Source: Liquidambar formosana (Eukaryota; Streptophyta; Magnoliopsida; Saxifragales; Altingiaceae). From it: a stretch of 64,000 nucleotides of DNA. The stretch is from NCBI GenBank assembly GCA_039720395.1, contig CM077820.1, positions 48,221,425 to 48,285,424 of the forward strand. The letters run 5' to 3'. Made by a program: the position numbers and the translations under genes. Positions 1 through 10,330 of this stretch are shown here, piece by piece (position 1 is the stretch's first letter; each line of letters opens with the position of its first letter). The notes under the pieces were generated by a model. That model did not search any database, was not told where the DNA came from, and saw only the letters and a list, made by a program, of their open reading frames with translations.

Positions 1-595
1 CCTGAATTTGAGGGGCCGTGTTTATTTTCGATTGGTTCAGCTATTTTATGCCAACATGTTTCACCAGAATACTGACACTTGGGTGCTTCAGTCTCGTGTT
101 TTGGGTGTGGATGTGATCTTTTCTACTCAGTCTGTTGCCACTTTTCTGGGTTTACGCCGGGTTCCTGCTCCTGATATTCCGAATGACAAGGTTACTCAGA
201 CTCCGGCCATTTCTCTGATCTATAATACCTTGTGTGGTCACACTGTGGAGGTACACGGTGCTCTGCGGGCTAGTTTGATGACGGAGAATTATCAGGTGCT
301 ACACAAAGTTGTGTGCAATACTATATTTCTGACCACTCATCAGTCCGATGTCACGGTTGAGCGTGCTCGCTTCCTTTATGCTCTGGGTACTGGTGGTACA
401 GTGGACTTGCCCTCTCTGATTGTTAAGCTTGTGTTCCAGGCTACGACTGTCACTAATGTGTCGATTGGACTCCCTTTTGGGATGTTGATTTCCAACTTTC
501 TTCTGTCTAAGGGTGTCCCTGTTGATATTCAGTCTCGCGCTCCCCAGGGTGAGATTTCTGATATTACTTTGAAACAGAGCCGGGGACAACGTTAG
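1..595 (+). pseudogene. Retrotransposon accessory ORF, partial (putative plant transposon protein domain)
   Basis: An open frame enters from the left edge and stops at TAG 593-595. The protein reads like the plant transposon-associated domain often found between pol and the 3' LTR of plant retroelements (features such as a VLGVDVIFS segment, FLGLRRVP and GLPFGMLISNFLLSKGVPVD). A proline/serine-rich stretch with a short helix (SARILGLLTEILDQLGRFED) continues in another open segment at 611-958, which suggests that a stop or frameshift split one protein. No catalytic motif is visible. The function of this domain is unknown. Family assignment is from memory. Confidence 0.6.
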
Positions 596-1300
596 GGTAA
601 ACAAGCTTGGGTGTCGTCTACCTCTACTTCTACTGTGCCTCTTGTTCCTGATTCGTCTGCTTCAGTGAACCCTTCTCCACTACCTCCCGATCAGTCGGCT
701 CGCATACTCGGCTTACTTACTGAGATCCTGGATCAGCTTGGTCGGTTTGAGGATGTTCTGGTTGCCCGAGGTGGCCCGTTGCCTCCTTTGCTACATCGGG
801 GTGGTGGTAGTTCTTATTGTTGTTTCGTTTCTCTTGCTAGCTTGGTCGGTGTTGGGTTGTGTTCTAGTTGGCCATTTAGTTGTGGCATTTTGAGGTGGTC
901 GATTTTTCCTTTGTCCATTCCTGACAAAAAGGGGGAAATGATTTTGCTTCTTATCTGATGCTTCTCTATGCTTGCATGAAATGCCTTGCTCTGTTTGCTT
1001 AGCTTAGTCTGTTCTGCATGCTGTGATATGCTTGCTTTTATGTTCAACTATGCATGCTATGCTATGATTAGACATGTTTATGTATTGCTGTTTCATATGT
1101 GATGCTATGCTGGGTAGTTGTTGGTGTTGTGTGCAGATTACAGGTTAAGCTTTGAGCATTGCAGATGAGTGTGATGGGTGTTTGTTTTATTTATTGAGTT
1201 GTAAATTTCATTGTGAGTTTAGGACCTATTTAGTTTTGTGGTTTGGGAATAGGTTTTATATCTCATGATGAGATTAGGTTGGTTTTGTCATGGAATTGCC

Positions 1301-1312
1301 AAAGGGGGAGAT
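1301..1312 (+). other. Polypurine tract of the LTR retrotransposon
   Basis: AAAGGGGGAGAT lies directly before the TGTGAAG start of the 3' LTR, the position where plus-strand priming occurs in LTR retroelements. A second purine run (AAAAAGGGGGAAATG) sits near 926-940 inside the element. Confidence 0.8.
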
Positions 1313-2385
1313 TGTGAAGTCCATTTTCTTAGATTGGCATATTCTGTGGCAAAAGTAAAAGCTTCTACATTTGACTCGAGTGCAGACTTCAAGGCAATGC
1401 GACTCACACTCATTGTTAGGTCAGGTAAGTGTCTTTAGAAGCCTGTTTTTAAAACAATTCAATTCATTTTAAATCTTGATATGAGTTTTGAATTAAGCGA
1501 AAAAGTTTTTGAAAATGATTTCAAAACATTTTTGTAATTTTCAGATGCTAGGATCGATCGTAGGCATTGGAGGATCGATCCTAGGGTGTCCTGGAAACTC
1601 AGTTTAGCTACTGTTTTCTAGGATCGATCCTAGGGTTTGGAGGATCGATCCTAGGTGCTCTGAAATGGTTTTTTAGCTTCTGTTTTCTAGGATCGATCCT
1701 AGGGTCCTGGAGGATCGATCCTTGCTCGTAAAAAACAGTTTTTAAAATATAAAAACATTACCTATTTGTCCTTATTTCGTATCCCAGTCTTTTGGGGTTT
1801 CTTAGACTCTTTAAATAGGTTTTGTTTTAATAGAGAGAGGCAAGCAAGCCTCTCCCAATTAGGTTTTCAAAAGCCCATCTTCTCAAAACTTCTCTAGAGC
1901 TCTTTAACCTAGGTTTTTCTCTTTCATGCTCTAGAGACCTTCAAACCACACAATATTTTTCACATCCTTGAATGTTTGTGAGTCCGTTGCGACGGTGATC
2001 GAGCTTACGAGTTCGTGGAAGAAGGAATCGCTGTGAAGAGGTTGGTTGCGACCAAAGCCGTGAAGACGGAGATCGATTGTATGCGATCGTGGGAGTGAAG
2101 ACTTTTGCTTAAGTCCTTTTGGTCTGTAAGTGTGTCTTGTACTCATTTAGTTCATAGTGGATTTGCTTCAACTGGACTAGGTCCCGTGGTTTTTCCCATC
2201 TAGGGTTTTCCACGTAAAAATCTTGTGTGCATCTTTTAACATGCTTTCATACTGGCTATGCGATTGGATTAATAGTGATAATTGGTTTTTTGAGTGTTCA
2301 TTATTAAAATTGGGTAAGGATTAAAGTAATACCTATTCAACCCCCCTTCTAGGTATTCTAGGGTTAATTCAACCGGAATTTCACA
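1313..2385 (+). repeat. 3' LTR, 1073 bp
   Basis: Starts TGTGAAGTCC and ends GGAATTTCACA. Between 1551 and 1723 it contains six copies of a palindrome built on GGATCGATCC, mostly flanked as CTAGGATCGATCCTAG. A possible promoter TATA-like TTTAAATAGG lies near 1810, which would place R/U5 after about 1840. Confidence 0.8.
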
Positions 2386-3114
2386 TTGATCGAACGTTAC
2401 TTCAAGCTCTATGTTCGAACGATATTGATCCCTTAGGATCTTCAAATAGAGACAATTTTAGGTCAATTTTATCCCAGGTCTTGATCCCCCAATACACATG
2501 ACACTCATGGGTGATTGCCTAGGCCAAGTCACTAACCACCTAAGTTCAATTTTTGGGCTTCTAACTAAGTCACTTACCATACCGAATGGTGAGAAGAGAG
2601 TTCGCGCCAAAGATCTCCAATGGGCAAACTCATCTTCATTCATGAGCGATTCAAAACACAATATGACTGGGTAACTGGCCAATTACAACTCTAGGTTTTT
2701 GGCACAGGAATTAGCCACCTTGACACAAAACTTTACAAGTTTCTCTTACCCTCTATTTGGTTCATGGATTCTACTAGGGGAAAAAGAAGAAAGAAAGAAA
2801 GAAAGAAAGAAAGGGAAAAAAATGAGGAGGAAAGAAAATGAAAGGAAAAGATTAAATCATATCAAGCCAAAATTAGTCTAATTTTTTTTCTTCTTCCAAT
2901 TTTCCATTGCAACCAAATAAAGAAAAGTATAATTTCTTATATTTTATTTTTTTTCGTTGAAAAAATCCACAAACCAAATAGGGCCTTTGAGTTAGTGATG
3001 GGTTCAAACTCTATTGGAGAAAAAGGAAAATAAAAAGAAAGAGGGATTTATAAATGCAATCCCAAAAAAGGAAAAACTGTACGTGCATTCACAAGGTGGG
3101 ATGCATGGGACTTT
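2386..3114. repeat. Intergenic; flank repeat and a MITE
   Basis: 2490-2745 is clearly similar to 32620-32890 on the far side of the two ABCB genes. It may be a remnant of a duplicated flank or a dispersed repeat. 2749-2984 looks like a small MITE: the ends CCCTCTATTTGGTTCATGG and, on the other strand, GGCCCTATTTGGTTTGTGG are inverted repeats enclosing GAAA-type simple repeats. No gene is seen. Confidence 0.5.
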
Positions 3115-3124
3115 TTAGAAAGTG

Positions 3125-4716
3125 GGCTCTTTTCCCAAAAAGGTAGGATTTTTAAATTTTAATCCGACTTTGGTGTGATTTTAAACTTTATTCCTAGACA
3201 ACGATAAATCGTGGTTGCTAACCACGATTTTATTTAAAATCGTGGTTACCAACCACGATTTTAGGTTGGGTATACGAATCCCTATTTTGTTGATCGTATC
3301 CGGTATAAAAATTTTTATACATCAAAATCGTGGTTGGTAGCCACGATTTTAACCCAAAATCGTGGTTATGAAAAACGATTGTGATGGTTAAATGAGTTTA
3401 AAAAAAAAATGCTGGAAAATAATGTTAGAACTAAAATCGTGTTTGCTAACCACGATTCTGAGTGAAATCGTGTCTAGCAACCACGATTTTAGTTTTGACC
3501 CATACCCCCCTCATAGGCAGCATTCATTTAGTCATTTGGCAAAAAAAACCTCAGCTTATTTTCCTTCCTCCACCTCGCGATTTAGGGCTTGTAAATCTGC
3601 CATCAACGCCGTCCGCCGGCCGCCATCGACGCCGTCCTCTCTCTCCCTCTTCTCCTAACATACACAATCCCCCTCCTCTCTCCTCCTCAATCCATTTCAA
3701 ATTTGAAAAACCCATTTCTCTCTCTCTCTGATCACACACACACACACCCCCACTCTCTCAGCTTCTCAAGCCCTCTTCCACTCCGTTCCTATTTTTCACA
3801 CACACCCCCACTCTCTCAGGTGAAATCCTTTCTCACTCGCTCACTCTCTCTCTCCTCTTCTACTCTTTCTCGCTCCTCTCCCGTCGATAAACCCCCCAAA
3901 TATCACAGATCGCGACTTGGGGTCGCCCTTTTCGGCTCGCGATCTCACTGCTTTCTCTTTCACCGTCGGTGCTCCCACCACTCGTCAACTGCACACGACA
4001 GCCCGGCTCCACCACCCGTCGACGGCACGGCGCCATCCTTCAACCCCGCAGGTGAAAGCCCATTTCTCCAGCAGCTGAAAGCCCCCAAAAGCTAATCGCA
4101 ATTTTAAGGAAGGCGACGAGCAACTCCCTCTTCCACGGCATGGCGCTGTTACCGTGGAAACCCTTTCTCATTTTCGGCGGCAACCACTTCCACCGTCGGC
4201 ACCAAGCACTTCCACGGTATGGGAGGGGTATGGGTCTGACTTGTATGGGGAAAAATGAGAAGGCAGAAAAGGAGAAGAGAAGAGAAGAGAAAACAAAAGG
4301 AGAGAGAGAGAGAGCAGGTCTGACTTGAGGGGACGGATGTATGAAAATGAGAGAGATGGAGAAGAGGCATGGCTGAAGAGTGAGAGAGAGAGAGAGAGAG
4401 AGTGGATGGCAGAAAGGGGTGTGGGTTTCTGACGGGAGAGGGTGAGAGTTGGAAAGGGTGTGTGTGTTTGTGAGTGGAGAGGGTAAGCGTTAAAATTGTG
4501 GCTACCAACCACGATTTTACAGTATATAAATTTTTATACAGATACGAGCGCTAAAGTAAAAGATACATATACCCCCCCTAAAAACGTGGTTGCTAACCAC
4601 GATTTTAATAAAATCGTGGTTAGCAACCACGATTTATCGCTGTCTAGGAATAAAGTTCAAAATCACACCAAAGTTGGAATAAAGTTTAAAAATTCTACCA
4701 TTTTGGGAAAAGAGCC
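3125..4716. mobile_element. Non-autonomous Mutator-like element, 1592 bp, long TIRs, 10-bp TSD
   Basis: The element is flanked by a perfect 10-bp duplication TTAGAAAGTG at 3115-3124 and 4717-4726. Its ends GGCTCTTTTCCCAAAA and TTTTGGGAAAAGAGCC begin inverted repeats of about 225 bp (3125-3353 and 4490-4716). A 9-11 bp target duplication with long TIRs is the Mutator-superfamily signature. The TIRs hold nested palindromes of the type AATCGTGGTTGCTAACCACG, several per arm, with another pair near 3436-3494. The interior is CT/CA-rich with short ORFs (3703-4095 on +, 4149-4512 on -) but no transposase motif. It may be a filler-type or gene-capturing MULE; the source of the interior is not recognised. 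Confidence 0.9.
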
Positions 4717-4726
4717 TTAGAAAGTG

Positions 4727-6360
4727 CCAATATCATTAACCAGAAAACAGGTGTATTCATCAAACATCACTAAGAATTTTGGCCGCGCATTCACAAATTT
4801 GAACCCAATCCCCCCCCCCCCCCCCCCCAAAAAAAAAAAAAATGCCTTTCTGCTAAGTTAACAAAGAACATATCATTGTGCTGTGCACATCGTATGGTTG
4901 GTGTGTTGCAAGGCTGCCAGCAGTGCGCACCAAATCCTTTCTCCTCCCTCTTCAAGGCTCTGATGCTTCCTCAGCATGTGCAATATATACCATACGAGAT
5001 GCTTGGCTGGGCCAGTCCCCAAAAAGTTGGAAGGGCCTTCCAGAAAATATTGACCCATTTGGGATCTAGTGGTCCAATTTTCCAATAAGCTATGAGAGAT
5101 GTGAACTCAGCAATACAGAACATTAGAAGCAACCCTTTAACTTTATTTGCATATTTCACTAATTTTAATTTTTCCAGGTTTTAGAAAAATATTAAAGGTT
5201 TTTATGAAAACTGATTACGTAATCTACTAAAGAACATCATTTTGAACAACCTTATAGCAGAAAGTTTTGCCAAAAATCTATCGTTTAAGTAGATTAATTT
5301 TTAGTCATTTATCATCTCCGTTTTATTTTTAGTCAAAAAGTCCACATAAATGAAATATTTTTTAAAAATTCTTCTCATACAAAGTTGTTTAAAATGATAT
5401 TACCTATTGGAAATCACGGCCAATTTTCATAAAAACTTTTTATATTTTTCTAAAACCTTGAAAAATTAAAATCCATGGAGTGCGCAAATAAAGTTAAGGG
5501 GTTGCAATAACTACCCTCCAACAATATATTGATACATAAATGAAAGTCGCAGATATGAACCCAGTAATAGATACATTAACATAAATGAGTCATCTTTTGT
5601 CCATACATAAATGAGAGTCACATATATGAACCCAGCAATAGATACATTATCTTTTGGCCTTACAAAGTAATACTCCATCATAGAGTCCAAAATGCCACAA
5701 TATTAAATTCCTTCAAATCTAAAGTTGAAGTAATCTTACCAATCATCTTTTTTTTTTGGATAAATTCTTACCAATCAGCTTACCGTCTTACCATTAACGA
5801 CATACATATATATGCATGCGAATCCGCCAGTCTTCTGAAATTCTGGCTCCCATCATTTTAACTTTTCTGGTGGTTCACAATCATCTTGATACGTACTCTA
5901 TGTATAGTCAGGTCGACTTGATACAAATTGAGGCGCAAGACAAAAATTTTAAATGAAACCTAAATATTTAATATAATAATATAAATAATATCAATCAAGA
6001 CTAGGTATAATAAATTTCTACTTAAAAAAAAGTGGGTACTTTTCACTACTCTTAGGGATCTTCTATTTTCTTGGGGGCCTTAGGCATTTAGGCGACTGCC
6101 TAAGTTGTCTAGTGGTTGAGCCACCTCTATCAATAGCAATAGCACTTGATTTGAACCATCGCAAATGAGTTACCTGCAAGAAAACAGAACCACCGGCCAC
6201 AAGCAGAAACAAGCAGAAGGAATGATAAATTAATTAAAAGGGTCTGTGAAATTTTCTAAATGTCTAGAGTGTGATCGATCCTGGTGAGCAAAATGCCAGA
6301 CAGAAAAAGTCACACGTACAGGACAGTTTCGATCACTAGTTCGGTAGGTAAAGTGTAATT
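4727..6360. other. Intergenic, upstream flank of ABCB gene A
   Basis: A poly-C/poly-A run sits at about 4809-4842. From about 5058 the sequence matches 20809 onwards (upstream of gene B), marking the start of the duplicated unit. The homology is interrupted by a MITE (5129-5506). Short ORFs at 4873-5088 on both strands are mutual shadows with no recognisable domain. Confidence 0.6.
5129..5506. mobile_element. MITE with about 85-bp terminal inverted repeats
   Basis: The left end GCAACCCTTTAACTTTATTT and the right end, read on the other strand (GCAACCCCTTAACTTTATTT), continue as an inverted repeat for about 85 bp. The internal sequence (around AAAGTCCA/ATTTAAGTAGATTTTTAGTC) resembles the MULE-type MITEs at 7378 and 53418. 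The homologous flank of gene B lacks this block, so it inserted after or outside the duplication. No clean target duplication is visible. Confidence 0.65.
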
Positions 6361-6365
6361 CGTTT

Positions 6366-6372
6366 TATATAA
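6366..6372 (+). promoter_or_regulatory. Probable TATA box of ABCB gene A
   Basis: TATATAA lies in CGTTTTATATAATGGC. The paralogous position upstream of gene B (21882-21888) keeps the same TTCGTTTTATATAA context. Transcription would start about 30 bp downstream, giving a short leader exon ending at the donor at 6471. Inference from conservation; no transcript data. Confidence 0.5.
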
Positions 6373-6396
6373 TGGCTATAAGGTGGCTTGCTGCTA

Positions 6397-6470
6397 CTCT
6401 AGGCAACAACAATGGAAATGTCTTTGAAAAAGGGATGCTCCTCGATCTCAACTACCCTTTTGATCGTTTG
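6397..6470 (+). other. Inferred 5'-leader exon of ABCB gene A
   Basis: The segment ends CCCTTTTGATCGTTTG followed by a GTGAGT donor at 6471. The same block with a GTGAGTC donor occurs at 21985-22001 in copy B. Just upstream of both start codons is a conserved acceptor (TTGCAG, 11811-11816; CTTGCAG ending 25721) followed by AAGTAATA.AAGTTCC. This implies a 5.3-kb leader intron in A and a 3.7-kb one in B. The left exon boundary is only estimated from the TATA box. Confidence 0.45.
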
Positions 6471-7377
6471 GTGAGTTGTTGCTTTCAAACTAATGATTCA
6501 AATATGTTTCATCTTCAGCTAATTTGCTTCCCTTTTCAAACCCAAACTAGTCGTTTGTTTATTTATTTTTTGGCCTTTAAATTCTAATTTTCTTGCTAAG
6601 AATGTGCGATTTTTAGTTATAGTAAAATCCTCATATGTTTCGATATGTGGCATGCAGCCATGCATGATTGTTGTTATTATTTGTTAATAAAATTTGTTAA
6701 ATTTTTTAAATTTCGGAAGATTGTATGATGGGTATGATTATTTGTTAAATTTCTTATGATAGGGTTATTATTTTTGATTAAATGATAGGGTTATTATTGA
6801 ATAATGCTCGTTGTGACATCTCGTAAATTATTTTTAGTTTATGATACCGATTTACAATTGCTCATATTGTCATTTGTGGAAGTTAATTTGAAAGAATATA
6901 TATATATATAAAGTTCTTGAAACATGCCACTGTAATTATTCATGCAACATCATTAATTTGAAGACCATTATTTGTGGGTATGAAAATAAAATTTCTGGTA
7001 GACTGACCGATTATTTAGCGTTGGGCCAATATTATGTATATGTGAAGCATCTTTTGCTGAGTAAAGTTTTTATAATTGATGTCAATATTATTTTGAGATG
7101 CATAATATGATGTGTAAATTTGGATAAATTACACTCTGGCTCCTTAAACTATAAGGGTAAAATTTCAATTGCATCACTGTTGATTTGCATGCCAATCTAC
7201 CATAGCGGCAGGGCTGCTCAAATTAAGGCCTGCAAAAGCCAATCCACCTAATCCAAACTGATCCATTGCTCTATGGGCAGTTCCAAGTGTGTAAATGGGT
7301 GGGTGGGTACAGTGGCGGGTCAAATTCTTAACTTTGTGTGGGTTTGTGGGTGGGTTACAAGTGTGAATATAAAAAAA

Positions 7378-7733
7378 GGGGCCTCTATCGGCACCCCAAG
7401 ACTTGTTTTTCATCCCTCACTTATTTTACATTTTAAGATTTTATGAAAAATATAAAAAAAATTCATAAAAAATGAATGCATATTTTATTAGAAAAATCAT
7501 TTTAAACAACTTTTTAAAATAAAGTTTTTCCAAAATTTATCATTTAAGTAGATTTTTTTACCATTTATAGTCTTAGCTTCGTAAATGACTAAAAAATTCA
7601 CTTAAACGATAGATTTTCGAAAAATTTCAGCATGATCAATTTTTATGAAAACCTTATATATTTTTCTCAAAATTTTAAAATGTAAAATAAGTTGGGATGA
7701 AAAGCAAGTCTTTGGGTGCCAATAAAAGCCTCT
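7378..7733. mobile_element. Mutator-like MITE, 356 bp, 10-bp TSD
   Basis: Flanked by TATAAAAAAA at 7368-7377 and 7734-7743. The ends (GGGGCCTCTATCGGCACC; other end on the reverse strand AGAGGCTTTTATTGGCACC) start an imperfect TIR of about 100 bp that includes TTATTTTACATTTTAA. It lies in the inferred leader intron of gene A and is absent from copy B. Same family as 53418-54241. Confidence 0.8.
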
Positions 7734-8561
7734 TATAAAAAAAACCGATTATAACCCGTCCGTCCACAAATTTAAATTAATTGTTAAATCTTTTAGGAAT
7801 TGAAATGAGTTTTGTTATCTTTCAAAACATTAAGGTCTTCAAACTTATGAACACATATGTTGAGTCGATGAATTCGAGGCTCCAAAGTATGCTATTTCCT
7901 AGTTTTTCTTCTTCTTTCTTTCTTTCGTTCTTATAAATTTTTTTTTTTTTTTTTTTAAACACTATTTTTTTTTTCTTTTTGTTTGTTGCTTCATGGATCC
8001 ACCGATTCATCACTAAACAATAATGAATGATTTTTGAATTTGTGTTTCCAAACGCACCAATCTGACGGAGTATATTGGTTGAAACCGATTGAATATGTGG
8101 GTAGATGCAAGTGTGAATTTGACTCACTCAATAGGATGCAAGTGTATAGGGGTGAACCTCAAACCAGATCCGATTCAACCTATGATCACCCCTAGCTTGT
8201 AGAGTGACAGACAAAATTACCTTTTTAATTTTTACATAAAAAAATTTCTAGTAATGAAATAGAAAAAATAATTAAATAAAAAAAAAATTAAAGTCGCCAT
8301 GAGGGCTTCTTATCAGTGAGTTGATGAACTCTCTCAATTTTAATAGTTAATTGACAAATTTTTACAAAAGCCTATACATTAGGGGTTTGGATCCTCTCCA
8401 GTCCCTCTCTCTAGAGGGGAGAAAATGTAGGGAAGGAAGAACTAAAAATTCGAATCTTGATGATAATCTTTCCAATGCAAGAGAAACAAACAAATAAATA
8501 AATAATATTTTATATAAAAAAAAAAAAATCCAGCCATGATGTCACCTCTCGACTCTCCACT

Positions 8562-9447
8562 CAGGGGCGGAGGCAGGGGGTGCCAGGGGGGGCAGCTGAC
8601 CCCCCTCACCTATTCAAAAAATTTTTTTTACTCTACATATTTGTCCACAATTTTAAATCTGACCCCTCTGAAATATTTTTTTGACCCCTCTAATTTTATT
8701 ATGAAACCCACCTTTCTCTCTTTTTTCTTTTTTCCCCACTCTAACCCATAAATCATGACATCATTTACTCAAGTCTTCAAAACCCACTCGTGACTCGGTC
8801 ATTCTTGTTGACTTTTGTAAACTGACCCCTCCAAGACTCCAACTCTCCAGCTCTCCAACTCTCCAAGAATCCAAGGCTCATCATGAGTTTGGTTGTATAT
8901 ACTGAAAAAGATATTTTTGATAACATTAATAATGAGATTATCATTTAACGCTTTCGAAACATGAAGACTCATCAGGAACAATTATAAAGTAGAAACGTAA
9001 GAACTTTTGATGGGGTGAAAACTTCGATTTTGACCTCAAGTCGTCTTTTGTAAAAACTCTTTTTTAGTGGTTTTGTTGTCACGTATACTAGTACTAGTAG
9101 GTGTTCTTTTATTTCTTTTGTAAAGTTTCTAAAGTTTTAGCTAAAACTCTTGGTTAGTGCTTGTATATGTCTCATGTCCTTGGGTTATGCCCTTTTTTGG
9201 TTTAATACATACATTACTTCATAAAATAAAAAAAAAGAAAAGAAATTATCAATGAATATTTAAGTTTTTATATTAATTATTAAGTTCAAAAAATTTTCTT
9301 TATTTTTATTAATTTTTTTGTATATAGAAGGCTGCTTCAAATGATTATTTAATTTATAGAGTTAGAAAGAGGAGAAAAAAAAAAAAAAACACAGTTACAT
9401 CCAAAGAAAGTCGCCCCCCCTAACATAAATTCCTGGATCCGCCACTG
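8562..9447. mobile_element. Non-autonomous hAT element, 886 bp, 8-bp TSD
   Basis: A perfect 8-bp target duplication TCTCCACT flanks it (8554-8561 and 9448-9455). The ends are CAGGGGCGGAGGCAGG and, on the reverse strand, CAGTGGCGGATCCAGG. A CAG(G/T)GGCGGA terminus with an 8-bp duplication is typical of plant hAT elements whose full-length versions encode a zinc-finger DUF4371-type transposase (recalled). No transposase is visible inside, so it would depend on a partner. It sits in the leader intron of gene A. Confidence 0.85.
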
Positions 9448-9455
9448 TCTCCACT

Positions 9456-9664
9456 GATTTCTTTGCCCTTCAATTTTGGACCTAGATCTTCCTTTCACGC
9501 AACCCGAGGTGCAGCAAGTGCAGTTTGAATTGAATACCGTTTCCATCGACTTTGATCACAAGGAAAGAACCCATCCACCCTGTGAGTCTAGTTCCGGTTT
9601 GGACGCCGGCTACGTCTCTAGCGACTCGATCTACAAAGAGGTCAAACAAAGGCGCTGGCTCAAT
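9456..9664 (+). other. Unrecognised gene-like fragment between two transposons
   Basis: An open frame (9476-9706 in full) reads as ordinary soluble protein, with acidic and serine-rich segments (DLDLPFTQPEVQQVQFELN, HPPCESSSGLDAGYVSSDS, KEVKQRRW). It starts right after the hAT target duplication and ends at the poly-T end of the LINE. No family is recognised. It may be a captured or relic exon, or host intron sequence that is open by chance. Confidence 0.3.
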
Positions 9665-10330
9665 TTTTTTTTTTTTTGTTTTTTGGTAAGTAAGATGTAT
9701 ATATAAACAAAGAAAATAAAAAGAATACAAGCCCAAGGGCCAAGAGCCAAGCGGCCAACAACTCAAACACACTCTTCTAAGCTAATCGGTTAGAGAAGCT
9801 TAGGAGATTGTGTAAGAGAAGAAACAAAATTACACTTCAAGAATATCAAACGTGATGCCCCAAGTGGTGCAATACTGCCTATGTCTATCATTATCCTTGA
9901 TATCTCTAAAACTAGCAGCTCTAAATCTAACATCATCCACAATATTTTTAATAACTTGGGAGGAAGAACTAAAATTATTCTCATGGAGACGAGCATTTCT
10001 TTCACGCCACATATTGTAAATGGTGGCAGCCCAAGCAAGCTTTTTGATGATAGTGCAAAAAGATTTGCCCTCAAGCGAATGAACAGCCCATAAGTACTCA
10101 TTAGCCCAAGTCCGAAGCATGCGGTAAATGCAACAAAGAGAAAGAATTTTGCCCCATATAATAGATGTGGTCCAGCAAGAGAAAAAAATATGATCACGAC
10201 TCTCCAAGCCACAACCACACAGCACACACGTGGTGTTAGAAGTGATTCCCCATGCACTAAGTTTATCCAAGGTAGAGAGCCTGCCAAGGGTAGTTAGCCA
10301 AGTAATGAAAGCATGCTTGTGTATAGCCTC
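9665..10330 (-). mobile_element. 5'-truncated LINE (non-LTR retrotransposon) with reverse-transcriptase zinc-binding domain
   Basis: On the minus strand an ORF (10270 down to 9830) shows the plant LINE zf-RVT pattern: CVLCGCGLESRDHIFFSC, then W..I..W, and a tail with ATIYNMWRERNARLHEN. Downstream on that strand the sequence ends in a poly-A tail (poly-T at about 9665-9678 on +). Only the C-terminal part is present; endonuclease and RT are missing, as in a 5'-truncated insertion. An overlapping ORF (10287-9790) in another frame suggests decay. It lies in the inferred leader intron of gene A. Confidence 0.8.

Larger units (their letters stand above)
1..2385 (+). mobile_element. 3' part of an LTR retrotransposon (probably Copia-type)
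   Basis: The window opens inside the element. Seen: a degraded internal ORF (1-595), non-coding sequence, a polypurine tract at 1301-1312 (AAAGGGGGAGAT), and then a direct TG...CA-bounded LTR from 1313 to 2385 whose ends are a short inverted repeat (TGTGAA / TTCACA). The LTR 3' part carries the block with CCTATTCAACCCCCC and the TTTTCCCATCTAGGGTTTTCCACG stretch typical of plant Copia U5 regions (recalled). The 5' LTR, gag and pol lie outside the window, so target duplication cannot be tested. The last five bases of host sequence after the LTR are TTGAT. Confidence 0.85.

Noticed and set aside
4149..4512. Overlapping Ser/Leu/His-rich minus-strand ORFs inside the Mutator-like element
   Set aside because: Two frames are open at once because of GA/CT simple sequence. 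No domain and no transposase motif, so not called as a gene.
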